64,000 nt of DNA. Source: CAWJMD01 sp963843835. Its GTDB lineage: Bacteria > Actinomycetota > Actinomycetes > Actinomycetales > CAWJMD01. Made by a program: the position numbers and the translations under genes. Location of the stretch: NCBI GenBank assembly GCA_963843835.1, contig CAWJMD010000001.1, forward strand, positions 992,001 to 1,056,000, read 5' to 3'. Under the pieces are notes generated by a model. It searched no databases. It was not told the DNA's origin and worked only from the letters and a program-made list of their open reading frames with translations. The stretch's first letter is position 1. Each line of letters begins with the position of its first letter. Positions 24,869 through 34,123 of this stretch are shown here, piece by piece.

Positions 24869-26614
24869 CTATCGAGGCCGGAGGACGTAGACCTGGTCGT
24901 AGTAGTACGCGCTCACGAAGACCATGCCTGTCTCGGTGTCGATCTCCACCTCGGTGGGAGCCCGGTCGAGGGCGATGGAGTCGAGCACCCGATGTGTGGC
25001 CGCATCGATGACGGCGAGCTCGTCGGGGTTGTCGAGCGAGACCACGAGGGTGCCTGAGTGCGGGTCGAGAACGAGCCCGTCCCCGTGGCTGTCGAGACCG
25101 ACCGGGACGTCCAGCGTCGCGGCCGGAGTGTGGGTCCTCGTGTCGATGACACGCAGGGAGCCGCGTTCATCGGTGACGAACAGACTGTGGGACACAGGGT
25201 CGACGGCCAGTCCCCGGGGGTCGAGGTCGACTTCGAGCTGGGCGATCTCCACGCCCGAGGAGGTGTCGATCACGGAGACGTAGTTGGAGCCCACGTGGGC
25301 CTTACGCACCCCGATGTAGAGACGCCGGGTCACCGGGTCCGACGCCATCCGCCCCAGGTTGTACTCCAATGTCCCGTATCGAAGCGGGACGTCGATGGTC
25401 TTCACGATGGTTCTGGAGGTGGTGTCGACCGCGGTGACGGTCCCCCAGTAGCTGGCCACGTAGACGATGCCGTCGTCGGCCACGTTCACGAGGTCGACGG
25501 GGTCGTCTACAGGAATGGTCCCGATGACCTCGGTGGTTCCGGAGTCGATCACCGAGATGATCTGGTCCAAGCCGCTGGAGACCCACACGGTGCCGGTACC
25601 AGGGTCCGCCGTGACGTCGTTGATGAAGCGGGCAAGGACGTCGCTCTCGCCGGTGACTCCGGTGTCGGGGTCGATGGTGACCAAGCGGTCGCCGCTGGCG
25701 ACGAAGAGGGTGCCGGTGGACTGGTCCCAGCCGGCCGGCCCTGCCTCGGCGACGGTGATGACCGCGGCGATCTCGAGTCCGGTGTAGGCCCGTTCGCCGT
25801 CAGGCACGGTGACCGTGACCAGGGCGAGGGTCGCCGCGCCCGTGGAGGCGACTATCGCGGCCGTGCCAACCGGTCCGACGATGGACGGGGCAGCCGTCGT
25901 CGCCATGGCAGGTGTCGATGCCTGCGCAGACGGCGCGAGCGCCGAGAACTTGAAGAGGAAGAAGACGATGCTTGCGATGACGAGAACTACCCGCACCCAC
26001 CATCGAAGCAGGAAGGTCATCCACCCGTAGCGTTCGTTCGCATCGTCCACGCCGTCTCGCAGCAGCTCCGCGAACGCCTTCCCCCGCTCGTACGCCGAGG
26101 TCACCTCGCCTCCGCGCGATGGGAGGAAGACCACCTCGCTGCGGAAGACGAGGTCGTGGAGACACCGACGCCGGCCGTTGACCAGGGCCAGGGACGCGCC
26201 CAGGCCGAGGACGTCGACGAAGACATAACCCAGCGAGTGACGTGACAGCGACCACGCCAGGCCACTCAGGTTCCGGCTCGGCGCGGCCAGGACCCTTCGC
26301 TCCGTCAGGCCCGTGAGGGCCTTCCCCATGGTCAGCCCCCCCGTCAGCCACACCGACAGGCCGCCTATCCCGGCCAGCCCGGCCAGCACCACGACGAGTC
26401 CCACTGCCCACCACGGAACCGACAACCCGGGGAGCGAGAGTGAACCCAGCACCACCAAGGCGCCCGGTACGACGGTCGCGACGGCCACGTCCACAGCGAA
26501 GGCCAGCAGTCGGAGCGTGTGGGGGGCGAGCAGGGCGTGGTCGGGGTCACGCGGACTCGTCAGGCCCTCGCCGTTGGACGGGACGGACGGCGGGGGATCG
26601 ACCGACTGGTTCAT
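24869..26614 (-). CDS. RDD membrane domain fused to a YncE-like beta-propeller
   Basis: The 581-aa protein joins two unrelated parts. Residues about 30-180 form an RDD domain: LRLLAFAVDVAVATVVPGALVVL, the LTGGLTMGKALTGL loop and the RRCLHDLVFRSEV ending. A third hydrophobic segment (VRVVLVIASIVFFLFKFSALA, about 215) and a low-complexity Ala/Thr stretch lead to a 7-blade-type propeller (about 285-581) of repeats such as GTLFVASGDRLVTIDPDTG and SGLDQIISVIDSGTTEVIGTI. It ends VFVSAYYYDQVYVLRP. The propeller should lie outside the membrane. Ligand unknown. The two parts are continuous in one frame with no sign of a join error. Monocistronic. Confidence 0.85.
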   Translation of the reverse strand: MNQSVDPPPSVPSNGEGLTSPRDPDHALLAPHTLRLLAFAVDVAVATVVPGALVVLGSLSLPGLSVPWWAVGLVVVLAGLAGIGGLSVWLTGGLTMGKALTGLTERRVLAAPSRNLSGLAWSLSRHSLGYVFVDVLGLGASLALVNGRRRCLHDLVFRSEVVFLPSRGGEVTSAYERGKAFAELLRDGVDDANERYGWMTFLLRWWVRVVLVIASIVFFLFKFSALAPSAQASTPAMATTAAPSIVGPVGTAAIVASTGAATLALVTVTVPDGERAYTGLEIAAVITVAEAGPAGWDQSTGTLFVASGDRLVTIDPDTGVTGESDVLARFINDVTADPGTGTVWVSSGLDQIISVIDSGTTEVIGTIPVDDPVDLVNVADDGIVYVASYWGTVTAVDTTSRTIVKTIDVPLRYGTLEYNLGRMASDPVTRRLYIGVRKAHVGSNYVSVIDTSSGVEIAQLEVDLDPRGLAVDPVSHSLFVTDERGSLRVIDTRTHTPAATLDVPVGLDSHGDGLVLDPHSGTLVVSLDNPDELAVIDAATHRVLDSIALDRAPTEVEIDTETGMVFVSAYYYDQVYVLRPR

Positions 26615-26774
26615 GGTTCATCCCCATCGATCTCTGCTCCACCTCAGACTAGCGAGAACGGCGAAGTGCGTTCCCGATCATCCTGAGAACTCGCGTGCTG
26701 CCCGGTTGCGCGCTCGCCGTCGCCCCTGCCGGAGCGACCGCGCTCCGAGGCGACCGACTGCTTGACTGGCGACC

Positions 26775-28232
26775 ATGGATCCCGAGGAGTTCCGGGCGGC
26801 TGCCCACGAGCTGGTCGACTGGCTGACCGACCGCCGGATCGAGATCGAGGGGCGTCGCGTCCGCCCCGAGGTCGAGCCCGGAGACATCGCCTCGCGGCTG
26901 CCGTCGGTTCCACCGTCCGGTGGCGAGAGCGCGTCGAGCGTCCTGAGCGACCTGGAGTCCGTTGTCGCGCCCGGCATCACCGAGGTGCAGCACCCGATGA
27001 ACTTCGGGTGGTTCCCGGCCAACGCGAGCCTGTCGTCGATCCTCGGCGACCTCGCCTCGTCGGGGCTGAGCTCGCTGGGCATCTCGTGGGAGTCGTCCCC
27101 GAGCCTCACCGAGGTCGAGGAGGTCGTCGTCGACTGGCTGCGGCAGCTCACCGGCCTGAGCGACCGGTGGTCCGGCGTCATCCAGGACACGGCGTCGACC
27201 GCGTGCCTGGTCGCCATGCTCGCGGCGCGGGAACGGGCGACCGGCCACGCCCAAGCGGACGGCGGGCTGGTGCGCTTCGGGCGGCCGCTGCACGTCTACA
27301 CGACCGACGAGGCGCATTCCTCGGTGCGCAAGGCGGCCCTGCTGGCCGGTTTCGCAGCGCAGGACCTCCGCCTCGTGGACGTCGACCCGTGGACGCGGAG
27401 CATGCGTACCGACCACCTGGCCGAGCTGATGGGCGCCGACGTCGCGGCGGGTGGCGTGCCCGCGATCGTCATCGCGTCCCTCGGGACGACGGGGGTGACC
27501 GCCTTCGACCCGCTCCCCGAGGTCCTCGACGTCGCAGCGCCCCACGGCGCGTGGGTCCACGTCGACGCGGCGATGGCCGGCTCGGCGATGCTGCTGCCGG
27601 AGTGCCGGGACCTGTTCGAGGGCGTCGAGGACGCCGACTCGCTCTCGTGGAACCCGCACAAGTGGATGGGCACCATCCTCGACACGTCGCTGCTGTACCT
27701 GCGCGACCCCGACCACCTGGTCCGCGTGATGTCGACCGACCCGAGCTACCTGCGGTCGACCAGCGGCGGGACGGCCACCCAGTACCGCGACTGGGGGATC
27801 CCGCTCGGACGACGTTTCCGCGCCCTGAAGCTCTGGTACCAGCTGCGCATCGACGGCCCCGACGCCATCCGCGGGCGCCTGCGACGCGACCTCGAGAACG
27901 CCCGGTGGTTCGGGGCCGAGATGGCGAAGCGTGAGAACTGGGACGTTGTCGCTCCCGTCCGGCTGCAGACCGTGTGCATCCGGCACACGCCACCGGATCT
28001 CGTGGACGCCGGCGCCGAGCACGTCAGCCGGCACAACCTCGCCTGGGTCCGTGCGCTCAACACGTCCGGGCGCGCGTTCCTGTCCCCGTCGCTGCTGGGC
28101 GACGTCTGGATGGCTCGCGTCTCGGTCGGGGTCGAAGGCACCGAGCGGCGGCACCTTGTCAGGCTGCTGGAGCTGATCGACCACTACGCCGAAGAGGACC
28201 TGCTCACCGAGGCCGAACCGCCTGCTCGGTGA
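26775..28232 (+). CDS. Pyridoxal-dependent (aromatic amino acid type) decarboxylase
   Basis: The 485-aa group II PLP decarboxylase has MDPEEFRAAAHELVDWLTD at the start, HPMNFGWFPANASLSSILGD, QDTASTACLVAMLAARE, AHSSVRKAALLAGF, the Asp/Ala pair VHVDAAMAGSA that holds the pyridinium ring, and the Schiff-base Lys about 296 in WNPHKWMG. Length and motifs match aromatic-L-amino-acid decarboxylase and tyrosine decarboxylase relatives. The substrate (Trp, Tyr, DOPA, Phe) cannot be told apart by eye. It stands alone, divergent from the RDD-propeller gene across a 160-bp gap with no clear operator. Confidence 0.93.
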   Translation: MDPEEFRAAAHELVDWLTDRRIEIEGRRVRPEVEPGDIASRLPSVPPSGGESASSVLSDLESVVAPGITEVQHPMNFGWFPANASLSSILGDLASSGLSSLGISWESSPSLTEVEEVVVDWLRQLTGLSDRWSGVIQDTASTACLVAMLAARERATGHAQADGGLVRFGRPLHVYTTDEAHSSVRKAALLAGFAAQDLRLVDVDPWTRSMRTDHLAELMGADVAAGGVPAIVIASLGTTGVTAFDPLPEVLDVAAPHGAWVHVDAAMAGSAMLLPECRDLFEGVEDADSLSWNPHKWMGTILDTSLLYLRDPDHLVRVMSTDPSYLRSTSGGTATQYRDWGIPLGRRFRALKLWYQLRIDGPDAIRGRLRRDLENARWFGAEMAKRENWDVVAPVRLQTVCIRHTPPDLVDAGAEHVSRHNLAWVRALNTSGRAFLSPSLLGDVWMARVSVGVEGTERRHLVRLLELIDHYAEEDLLTEAEPPAR

Positions 28233-28272
28233 ACCCCGGCGCCTGACACGCGCACGGAGTGATACTGGTCGG

Positions 28273-28938
28273 GTGGGTGACTGCTGTGACCGTGACGCGT
28301 GCGAGGAGGTCTTCGGTGACCGCTTCGCACGCCGGGTGGCGCGGAGCTACCGCCGGCGCGGCCTCGATCGGACCCGCCGGCGGCTGGTCGACTTCCTCGG
28401 CTCCCACGCGATCCAGGACGGGACGGTCCTGGAGATCGGTGGCGGGATCGGCGAGCTGCACGTCGAGCTGCTCCGGCGTGGTGCGCGGACGGCGACCAAC
28501 CTCGAGATCTCGACCGGCTACGAGGTCGAAGCCATGCGACTGCTCGACCGGTCTGGTCTCGGCGACCGGGTGACGCGTCGCCACCTCGACATCGCCACCG
28601 CCCCGGAAGCGGTCGAGCCGGCCGACATCGTCGTTCTGCACCGGGTGGTGTGCTGCTACCCCGACTACCAGCGCCTGCTGTCCGCAGCGGCGGCACATGC
28701 GCGGCAGCTGCTGGTGTTCTCCCACCCGCCCGGCAACGTCCTCAGTCGCCTGACGATCGGCGTCGAGAACCTGCTACGTCGGCTGCAGCGCAACGACTTC
28801 CGCGCGTTCGTCCACCCGCCCGAAGCGATGATGACGGTGGTGAAGTCGCAGGGGATGGTGCTCCGGTACCGGCACCGGGGCCTGTCGTGGACCGTCGTGG
28901 GGTTCGGCCGAGAGAGCGACTCCCCTGCTCGAGCGTGA
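28273..28938 (+). CDS. Class I SAM-dependent methyltransferase
   Basis: The 221-aa protein has the SAM-binding motif I VLEIGGGIGELHVELLRRG (about 50-70), an acidic motif II around TNLEISTGY, and motif post-II LDIATAPEAVEPADIVVLHRVVCCYPDYQRLL. The last is a feature of small methyltransferases related to the magnesium-protoporphyrin/ubiquinone-type group. The substrate is unknown. GTG 28273 is the start. The N-terminal Cys pair (GDCCDRDACEEVFGDRFA) is unusual and might be redox- or metal-active. It is followed after 84 bp by an SQR-like flavoprotein gene. Confidence 0.85.
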   Translation: MGDCCDRDACEEVFGDRFARRVARSYRRRGLDRTRRRLVDFLGSHAIQDGTVLEIGGGIGELHVELLRRGARTATNLEISTGYEVEAMRLLDRSGLGDRVTRRHLDIATAPEAVEPADIVVLHRVVCCYPDYQRLLSAAAAHARQLLVFSHPPGNVLSRLTIGVENLLRRLQRNDFRAFVHPPEAMMTVVKSQGMVLRYRHRGLSWTVVGFGRESDSPARA

Positions 28939-29022
28939 CCGTCCGGCCTCTCGAAGTCAGCGGGCCGACGTCCGGCACCGTGACTACTGTCGAGGCCAGA
29001 CATCGAGCCGTTGGGGGTGGGC

Positions 29023-30207
29023 ATGGAGCAGCACGACGTGCTGATCGTCGGCGGCGGCAACTCCGGGATCTCGCTGGCCGCCCGGCTGCTGCGGGACGGC
29101 TTCACGGACGTCGCCCTCGCCGACGGCCGCCGGGTGCACCGCTACCGGCCGCTCCTGAACTACGTCGGCGGCGGCCAGGCCACGATGGGCGACGTCGAGC
29201 GCCCCATGTTCGGTGTGGTGCCGAGGGGGTCCACCTGGATCCAGGACGACGTCGTCGCGGTCGACGTGGACGAAGCCACCGTGGGCACCCGCGACGGACG
29301 CACCATCGGCTACCGCGACCTGGTGGTCTGCCCCGGCACGACGGAGGACTGGGACGCGACGCCCGGGCTCGCCGGCGCGTACGCCGAAGGGTGGGCGGGC
29401 TCCACGTTCGTCGCCAGCTCGGCACCGCACGTCTGGCCCGCGCTGACGTCGCTGCGTTCGGGCTCGGTGGTCTTCACCGTGCCGCCCGAGCCCGCCCCTT
29501 GTGCTCCCACGGCGTTGAAGCCGTTGTTCCTCGCGTGCGACCACTGGCGGCGGGAAGGATGCCTCGACGACATCGAGGTGCACCTCGTCCTGCCGGAGGC
29601 TCAGGTGACCGGCCAGCAGAAGCCGGACGAGCGGCTGGACCAGCGTCTCGCTGAGTACGGCGTCCAGGTGACGCGCGACGCCACCGTCACGGGCCTCGAC
29701 GGGGACGCGCGGAGCGTCACGCTGCAGACGCCGAAGGGCCCGCAGACGCTCGCAGGCCTGTCCTACGCGCACGTCGTCCCGCACTACCGCGGGCCGCGCT
29801 GGGTCGCCGACGGCGGCCTGGGGGACGGGACCGCCGCCGGGCAGGTCGACATCGACCCGGGCACCCTGCGGCATCGCGGCCACCCGTCGGTGTGGGCGAT
29901 CGGGGACGTCGCCGCCGCGGCCACCCGGTCATCGGGTGGCGCACTCCGCAAGCAGGTGGACGTGCTCGCCGACAACCTCGCCGCCGCCCGTGCGGGAGCG
30001 CCGCTGCGTGAGTACGACGGGTACACGGTCATGCCGATCACCGTGAGCCGGCGCGAGCTGATGCTGGTCGAGGTCGACCGCGAGGGGCATCCGAAGCCGA
30101 CCACGCGGCTCCTGGACCTGACGAAGCCGCGACGCGTCACCTGGCTGGTGGACCGCTACGCGCTCCCGCAGGTCTACTGGCACCGGCTGCTGCGCGGCAA
30201 GGTCTGA
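29023..30207 (+). CDS. FAD-dependent oxidoreductase, sulfide:quinone reductase-like
   Basis: The 394-aa protein has an FAD Rossmann motif at the start (HDVLIVGGGNSGISLAARLL), the SQR/NDH-2 landmark YRPLLNYVGGG, LVVCPGTTEDWD, and VWAIGDVAAAATRSSGGALRKQ near residue 310 for FAD. PxPCAPTALKPLFLACDHWR includes one of the Cys expected in SQR. VVPHYRG occupies the place of the usual second Cys region, so sulfide as substrate is not certain. The C-terminal amphipathic end (LVDRYALPQVYWHRLLRGK) fits membrane association. ATG 29023 was preferred to TTG 29011 or GTG 29017. It would feed electrons to quinone. Confidence 0.82.
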   Translation: MEQHDVLIVGGGNSGISLAARLLRDGFTDVALADGRRVHRYRPLLNYVGGGQATMGDVERPMFGVVPRGSTWIQDDVVAVDVDEATVGTRDGRTIGYRDLVVCPGTTEDWDATPGLAGAYAEGWAGSTFVASSAPHVWPALTSLRSGSVVFTVPPEPAPCAPTALKPLFLACDHWRREGCLDDIEVHLVLPEAQVTGQQKPDERLDQRLAEYGVQVTRDATVTGLDGDARSVTLQTPKGPQTLAGLSYAHVVPHYRGPRWVADGGLGDGTAAGQVDIDPGTLRHRGHPSVWAIGDVAAAATRSSGGALRKQVDVLADNLAAARAGAPLREYDGYTVMPITVSRRELMLVEVDREGHPKPTTRLLDLTKPRRVTWLVDRYALPQVYWHRLLRGKV

Positions 30208-30261
30208 CGGTCAGACACACACCGGGGCTGACGGACCGGATCTGTCGACAGCCACCGACCC

Positions 30262-30687
30262 TCACGCGGCGGATGCCGCCCACCCGGTCACCGTGCCGAT
30301 CCTGCACACGAGCACCCGCTCGAAGGGCCGGTCCGCGTACTGCGGGACGGTCCCGGCCAGCCCGGCGGCCAGGCGTTCGACCAGCTCGGGGCTGGGGTCG
30401 GCCACGTACTCGAGATCGGCACGCACCCACCACAGCCGTGACCAGTCATCGGCGTCCCAGTGCTCGACGAGCAGCGACCCCCGCGGGTCGGCGAGCAGGT
30501 TGTCCTCGCGCTGGAGCCGCGACGATGCCTTCGGCTTGACCGTGTCGATCGGGACCCCGACGTGCCCGGCGCCCACCGCGTAGACGGCAGGCACCGGGGC
30601 CGGCCCACGCTCGGGGTGCAGCGTGCACATCACCCCGTGGACATGCGCGGCGAGGCGGCTCCTGGCCTCGTCCTCACTCAGCCTCAT
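30262..30687 (-). CDS. Pyridoxamine 5'-phosphate oxidase-fold flavin/F420 protein (TIGR03668-like)
   Basis: The 141-aa split-barrel protein contains EDEARSRLAAHVHGVMCTLHPERGPAPVPAVYAV, KPKASSRLQREDNLLADPRGSLLVEHWDADDWSRLWWVRADLEY and a short C-terminal helix. This layout matches the actinobacterial Rv0121c-type group (TIGR03668), relatives of F420-dependent reductases. Activity is not proven for the group. ATG 30687 overlaps the stop of the upstream MSMEG_6728-like gene as ATGA, so they are coupled. The frame extends further upstream only as shadow sequence of that gene. Confidence 0.85.
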   Translation of the reverse strand: MRLSEDEARSRLAAHVHGVMCTLHPERGPAPVPAVYAVGAGHVGVPIDTVKPKASSRLQREDNLLADPRGSLLVEHWDADDWSRLWWVRADLEYVADPSPELVERLAAGLAGTVPQYADRPFERVLVCRIGTVTGWAASAA

Positions 30688-31154
30688 GACTGGCGACGAT
30701 AGGGGCCCACGGGCCAGACGTACGGCAGGTCGGCGGGCACATCGGGGAACAGGGGTTGGTAGTGCTCCATGTCCTTGCGCACGAGCGCGGACTGGTGGCT
30801 GCGGTGGAACTGCTCGTCCCCGAGCCACGGAGGTAGCGCCCCGGCGTGCGCGAGCTCGGCCTGGGTGCGCACCACGTCGACGCCGGCCGCGCGCAGGTCC
30901 TCAGCGATCGTGGTGGCGCACGTGTCGCCGAAACCGAGGTCGGTCCAGGCCTGGCAGCAGGTGAACCCGTAGCGGCCGAGTGCCTCCTCGAAACCCCTCC
31001 ACATGTGCACGGCCGGGTGGTTCGCCCACCCGTAGCCGGGCCAGGTGAGGCCGCGGAGGACCTGCATCGTCTCCACGCGCTGCTTTCCGAGACGCTTGCG
31101 GTCCAGGGCGCGGGCCGACCGGTCGAAGTCTGGATAGGGCAGGAACGTCTGCAC
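30684..31154 (-). CDS. MSMEG_6728 / pyrimidine dimer DNA glycosylase-like protein
   Basis: The 156-aa protein has the hallmark start MQTFLPYPDFDRSARALDRKRLGKQRVE, followed by VLRGLTWPGYGWANHPAVHMWRGFEEAL and a C-terminal HRSHQSALVRKDMEHYQPLFPDVPADLPYVWP. This is the MSMEG_6728 / TIGR02328 family, related by name and motif to T4 endonuclease V-type glycosylases. DNA-repair activity is inferred from the family only. It is first of a two-gene unit, and a photolyase-like gene 2 kb away makes a loose repair theme. Confidence 0.85.
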   Translation of the reverse strand: MQTFLPYPDFDRSARALDRKRLGKQRVETMQVLRGLTWPGYGWANHPAVHMWRGFEEALGRYGFTCCQAWTDLGFGDTCATTIAEDLRAAGVDVVRTQAELAHAGALPPWLGDEQFHRSHQSALVRKDMEHYQPLFPDVPADLPYVWPVGPYRRQS

Positions 31155-31213
31155 CGCCCCCAGTGTGCCGTGGGTCGTCGACCGGCACGATCGGACGTCG
31201 AGCGCCGGACCGC

Positions 31214-32245
31214 TCAGGAGCCCGGTAGGACGTCCTTGACCGCGTCGACCACCCTCGCGAGCGCGGGTCGGTCGTCCCCGCCGCTGGCCCAGACCGGGTC
31301 CTGCGGCAACGGCCCCATCGGGTCCGCGTCCTCAGGTGCGGCCGAGGGCGCCTTGGCGAGCGAGCGGCGGAACGCGTCGTCGAGGCCGACCAGCTCGTGC
31401 CCGTCGGGCAGCAGGAGTGTCCGGAAGTCGTCGTCGGCGGTCACCATGTCGTGGTGCAGGCTCTCGACGAGCGCCTCGACCGTGGGCCGCGGCACGTCGG
31501 TGAGACTGCCGACCAGGGTGCCGACGAGCGCTGTCGGCAGCAGCGGGATCTCGAGCTGCGGTCGTTCGAGCCCTGCGTGTTCGGTGTACGCCTCGAGCAG
31601 CGCGCCGTAGCGGAGCTGTTCAGGGCCACCCACGTCGAAGTGGCGCGAGGGGCCGGCGTAATCGAGCGCGCCGACGAGGGCCTCGAGTACGTCGACGACA
31701 GCGATCGGCTGCACGACGGAGTCCATCCACGACGGCACCGTGTGCACGGGCATCCGTTCGCTGACCTGCCGGATGAGCTCGAAGGAGGTGGATCCGCTGC
31801 CCAGGAGCACCGCCGCGCGCAGCGCGATGACGGTCGCGGGCACCTCGGTCAGGATCCCCTCGACCTCGAGTCGGGACGTGATGTGCTCGGAGAGCTCGGA
31901 CTCGGCGACGTCCGGGACGATGCCTGACAGGTAGACGATCCGGTCGACGCCGTGCTCGCGCGCAGCGTCCGCCAGGTTGGTGGCTGCGATGCGGTCCGTC
32001 TCCGCGAAGTCGTCACCGCCCATCCCGTGGATCAAGTAGTAGACGGCGTCCACGTCCTCGCAGGCGGAGCTGACCTGGCCGGCGTCGAGGGCGTCCATCA
32101 CGACCGTGCCGACGCGCTCGCCCCACCACGGCTGCTCGCGGTCCGGGTCGGACGTCGTCGTGCGCACCTCGTGGCCGCGCTCGAGCAGCAGCGGCACCAG
32201 CCGACCACCGACGTAGCCGGTCGCACCGGTCACCAGGATCTTCAC
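31214..32245 (-). CDS. NAD(P)H-binding atypical SDR / nucleoside-diphosphate-sugar epimerase-like
   Basis: The 343-aa protein starts at GTG 32245 (GAGGGACGAC upstream), directly at the Rossmann motif KILVTGATGYVGGRLVPLLLERGHEV. It then has VYYLIHGMGGDDFAETDRIAATNLADAAREHGVDRIVYLSG, typical of atypical SDRs (SDR_a5/NmrA-like, YwnB and related). The C-terminal half contains LRAAVLLGSGSTSFELIRQVSERMP and ends in an acidic, Pro-rich stretch. The SDR Tyr-Lys pair is not in its usual place, so it may bind NAD(P) as a sensor or act on lipid-like or quinone substrates. A 46-residue longer reading upstream looks like shadow. Confidence 0.82.
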   Translation of the reverse strand: MKILVTGATGYVGGRLVPLLLERGHEVRTTTSDPDREQPWWGERVGTVVMDALDAGQVSSACEDVDAVYYLIHGMGGDDFAETDRIAATNLADAAREHGVDRIVYLSGIVPDVAESELSEHITSRLEVEGILTEVPATVIALRAAVLLGSGSTSFELIRQVSERMPVHTVPSWMDSVVQPIAVVDVLEALVGALDYAGPSRHFDVGGPEQLRYGALLEAYTEHAGLERPQLEIPLLPTALVGTLVGSLTDVPRPTVEALVESLHHDMVTADDDFRTLLLPDGHELVGLDDAFRRSLAKAPSAAPEDADPMGPLPQDPVWASGGDDRPALARVVDAVKDVLPGS

Positions 32246-32343
32246 GTCGTCCCTCGACTTCTCGCGTGTCACCGGCATCCGCTCGGCCGTGGCGATTAGA
32301 GCATCAGGACCCGGCGAGGGCCATTCCTGGGTTTCGGAGCGTC

Positions 32344-33228
32344 CTAGAAGGCGTACCGCACCCGGCACTCCGGCAGCCTCTCCCCGAGCAGGTCCACGAG
32401 CTGCTGCACCCACCGGCCCTTCCAGCCGGAGCGGTACGGACGTTCGACTGGCCGCTCTGGCTCTGCTTGGCCTGCTGCAGGTCCGGCCGCCACAGGAGCT
32501 CCTCGCCCCGGGGGTGCCAGCCCAGGTTCACCTGGTGCAGCCCCTCGTTGTGCGTGAGGAAGATGATCTCGGCCGCGAGCTGGTCCTTGGTCCGCTGGCT
32601 GGTGCCGTCGGCGACCTGCTCGAGCAGCTCGGCCCAGTCGTCCAGCCAACCCTCGTGGACGATGACCGGGCTCAGGTTCACGTGCACCTCGTAGCCCGCC
32701 TCCACGAAGTCGTCCATCGCGGCGATGCGTTCGGCGACCTTCGACGTGCGGAGGTCGACGAGCTTCGACGTGCCGGCAGGCATCAGGCTGAACCGGACCC
32801 GGGTGCCGCCCTTCGGCTCGTAGGTGAGCAGGTCGCGGTTGACCAGCTTGGTGGCGAAGCTCGCCTTCGCGTGGGGGATGCGCCCGAACAGCGTGACGAG
32901 GTCGCGCACGTTGTCGGAGACCATCGCGTCGACCGAGCAGTCGCTGTTCTCACCGATGTCGTAGACCCAGTCGACCGGGTCGCACTGGTTCGGCTCCGGC
33001 TTGACGCCCTGACGGGAGGCGTGCCGTTCGAGGTAGCCGCCCGGGGATCGCGTTGTGCGAGGTCACCTCGACCCGCTCGGCGTGCGGGAACCGGTCGAGG
33101 ACCTGCTGCCCGCGCGGGGACCGCAGAGCCTCCGGCTCGTGGTAGATGCGCTTGATGTCGAGCAGCCGGGAAGGTCGGTCGTCGCGCGGGCGTCCGGAAG
33201 TCGCCTCGGCCTGCCGCGAAGGGGTCAT
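32344..33228 (-). pseudogene. Spore photoproduct lyase-like protein, two frameshifts
   Basis: Three frames join into one protein. It begins DIKRIYHEPEALRSPRGQQVLDRFP...VTSHNAIPG, then shifts near 33043 to GYLERHASRQGVKPEPNQCDPVDW and continues through SLMPAGTSKLVDLRTSKV and VIVHEGWLDDWAELL. It shifts again near 32428 to YRSGWKGRWVQQLVDLLGERLPECRVRYAF. The order and the closing RLPECRVRYAF match SplB-type radical SAM proteins. The usual N-terminal CxxxCxxC cluster is not found in the reading I can assemble, so this may be the SplB-like branch lacking a cluster, or the gene is damaged. Either shift alone would inactivate it. Confidence 0.75.
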
Positions 33229-33283
33229 GTCGCGTGAGCCAGGGTGCGTTCCGCGTTCTTCCAGGGCTCTGTCGCCAGGCCGG

Positions 33284-34123
33284 TCACGACCTCGACCTGG
33301 CCAGGCGCCGCCCGGCGACCGCTCCTGCCACGAGCAGGACGACCGCGGGCAGCAGCCACGCCGGAACGCCGGCGGCCCACTCGGCGATGGTGCGCTGGGC
33401 CGCGAACTCGAGGTCGACGGTGTCGCCCAGACCGAACGTCCCGGTGATGCCGGCCGTCCCGTCGTACCGCAGGAAGAGCACCCCGATGGCGATGAAGAGC
33501 ACCCCGGCGACGGCCGAGGTGGTGTGCACGCTCAGCGGCCCCCACGTCAGGACGCGGCCCCTGAGCCAGCGGCGCCCGCCGAGGTCGAACCGATCCCAGA
33601 GGACCGCCAGGACCAGCAGCGGCGCAGCCATCCCCAGCGCGTAGACCGCGAGGAGCGCGCCCCCGCGCCACGGCGAGCCCTGGGTGGCGGCGACGGTGAG
33701 GATGGCTCCGAGCACCGGTCCCGAGCAGAAGCCGGCCAGACCGTAGACGGCACCGAGGACGAGGGTGGACAGCCACCCCGACCCCTTCCGGCTGCTCGAC
33801 CAGGACTGGAGCCGACCGGCGAACGGCATCGCGAAGCCCTTGCCGAGCAGCTGCACGACCCCGAGCCCGATGATCATCCAGCCGGCCACCGCGATGAGCA
33901 GGGGGCGATGACCGTAGAACAGCGCGGACATCGCGCCGGCGCCGGTGCCCAGTGGCACGAGGGTCAGCAGCAGTCCCACGTAGAAGACGAGGGTCCGTAC
34001 GACGAGGGCGCGCGTGCTCGTGAAGGCGTACGCGAAGAACGACGGCAACAGCAGTGCGCTGCAGGGCGACAGCAGAGCAAGGACCCCGGCGGCGAAGGCC
34101 GCCAGCACACCGACCTCACTCAC
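33284..34123 (-). CDS. CcdA/DsbD-family thiol-disulfide transporter
   Basis: The 279-aa membrane protein has at least six TM helices. The CcdA signatures are GVLALLSPCSALLLPSFFAYAF and LAGFCSGPVLGAILTVA, each carrying one of the paired active-site Cys. CcdA passes reducing equivalents from cytoplasmic thioredoxin to exported thiol proteins. The GTG start overlaps the DsbA stop as GTGA, so the two are coupled and the exported DsbA-like protein is the natural partner. The C-terminal extension (about 210-279) adds two TM segments beyond the core fold. Confidence 0.9.
   Translation of the reverse strand: MSEVGVLAAFAAGVLALLSPCSALLLPSFFAYAFTSTRALVVRTLVFYVGLLLTLVPLGTGAGAMSALFYGHRPLLIAVAGWMIIGLGVVQLLGKGFAMPFAGRLQSWSSSRKGSGWLSTLVLGAVYGLAGFCSGPVLGAILTVAATQGSPWRGGALLAVYALGMAAPLLVLAVLWDRFDLGGRRWLRGRVLTWGPLSVHTTSAVAGVLFIAIGVLFLRYDGTAGITGTFGLGDTVDLEFAAQRTIAEWAAGVPAWLLPAVVLLVAGAVAGRRLARSRS

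Noticed and set aside
30202..30216. GTCTGAC-G-GTCAGAC after the SQR-like gene as terminator
   Set aside because: The stem overlaps the stop codon, the loop is one base and there is no U-tract. It looks like a chance palindrome.
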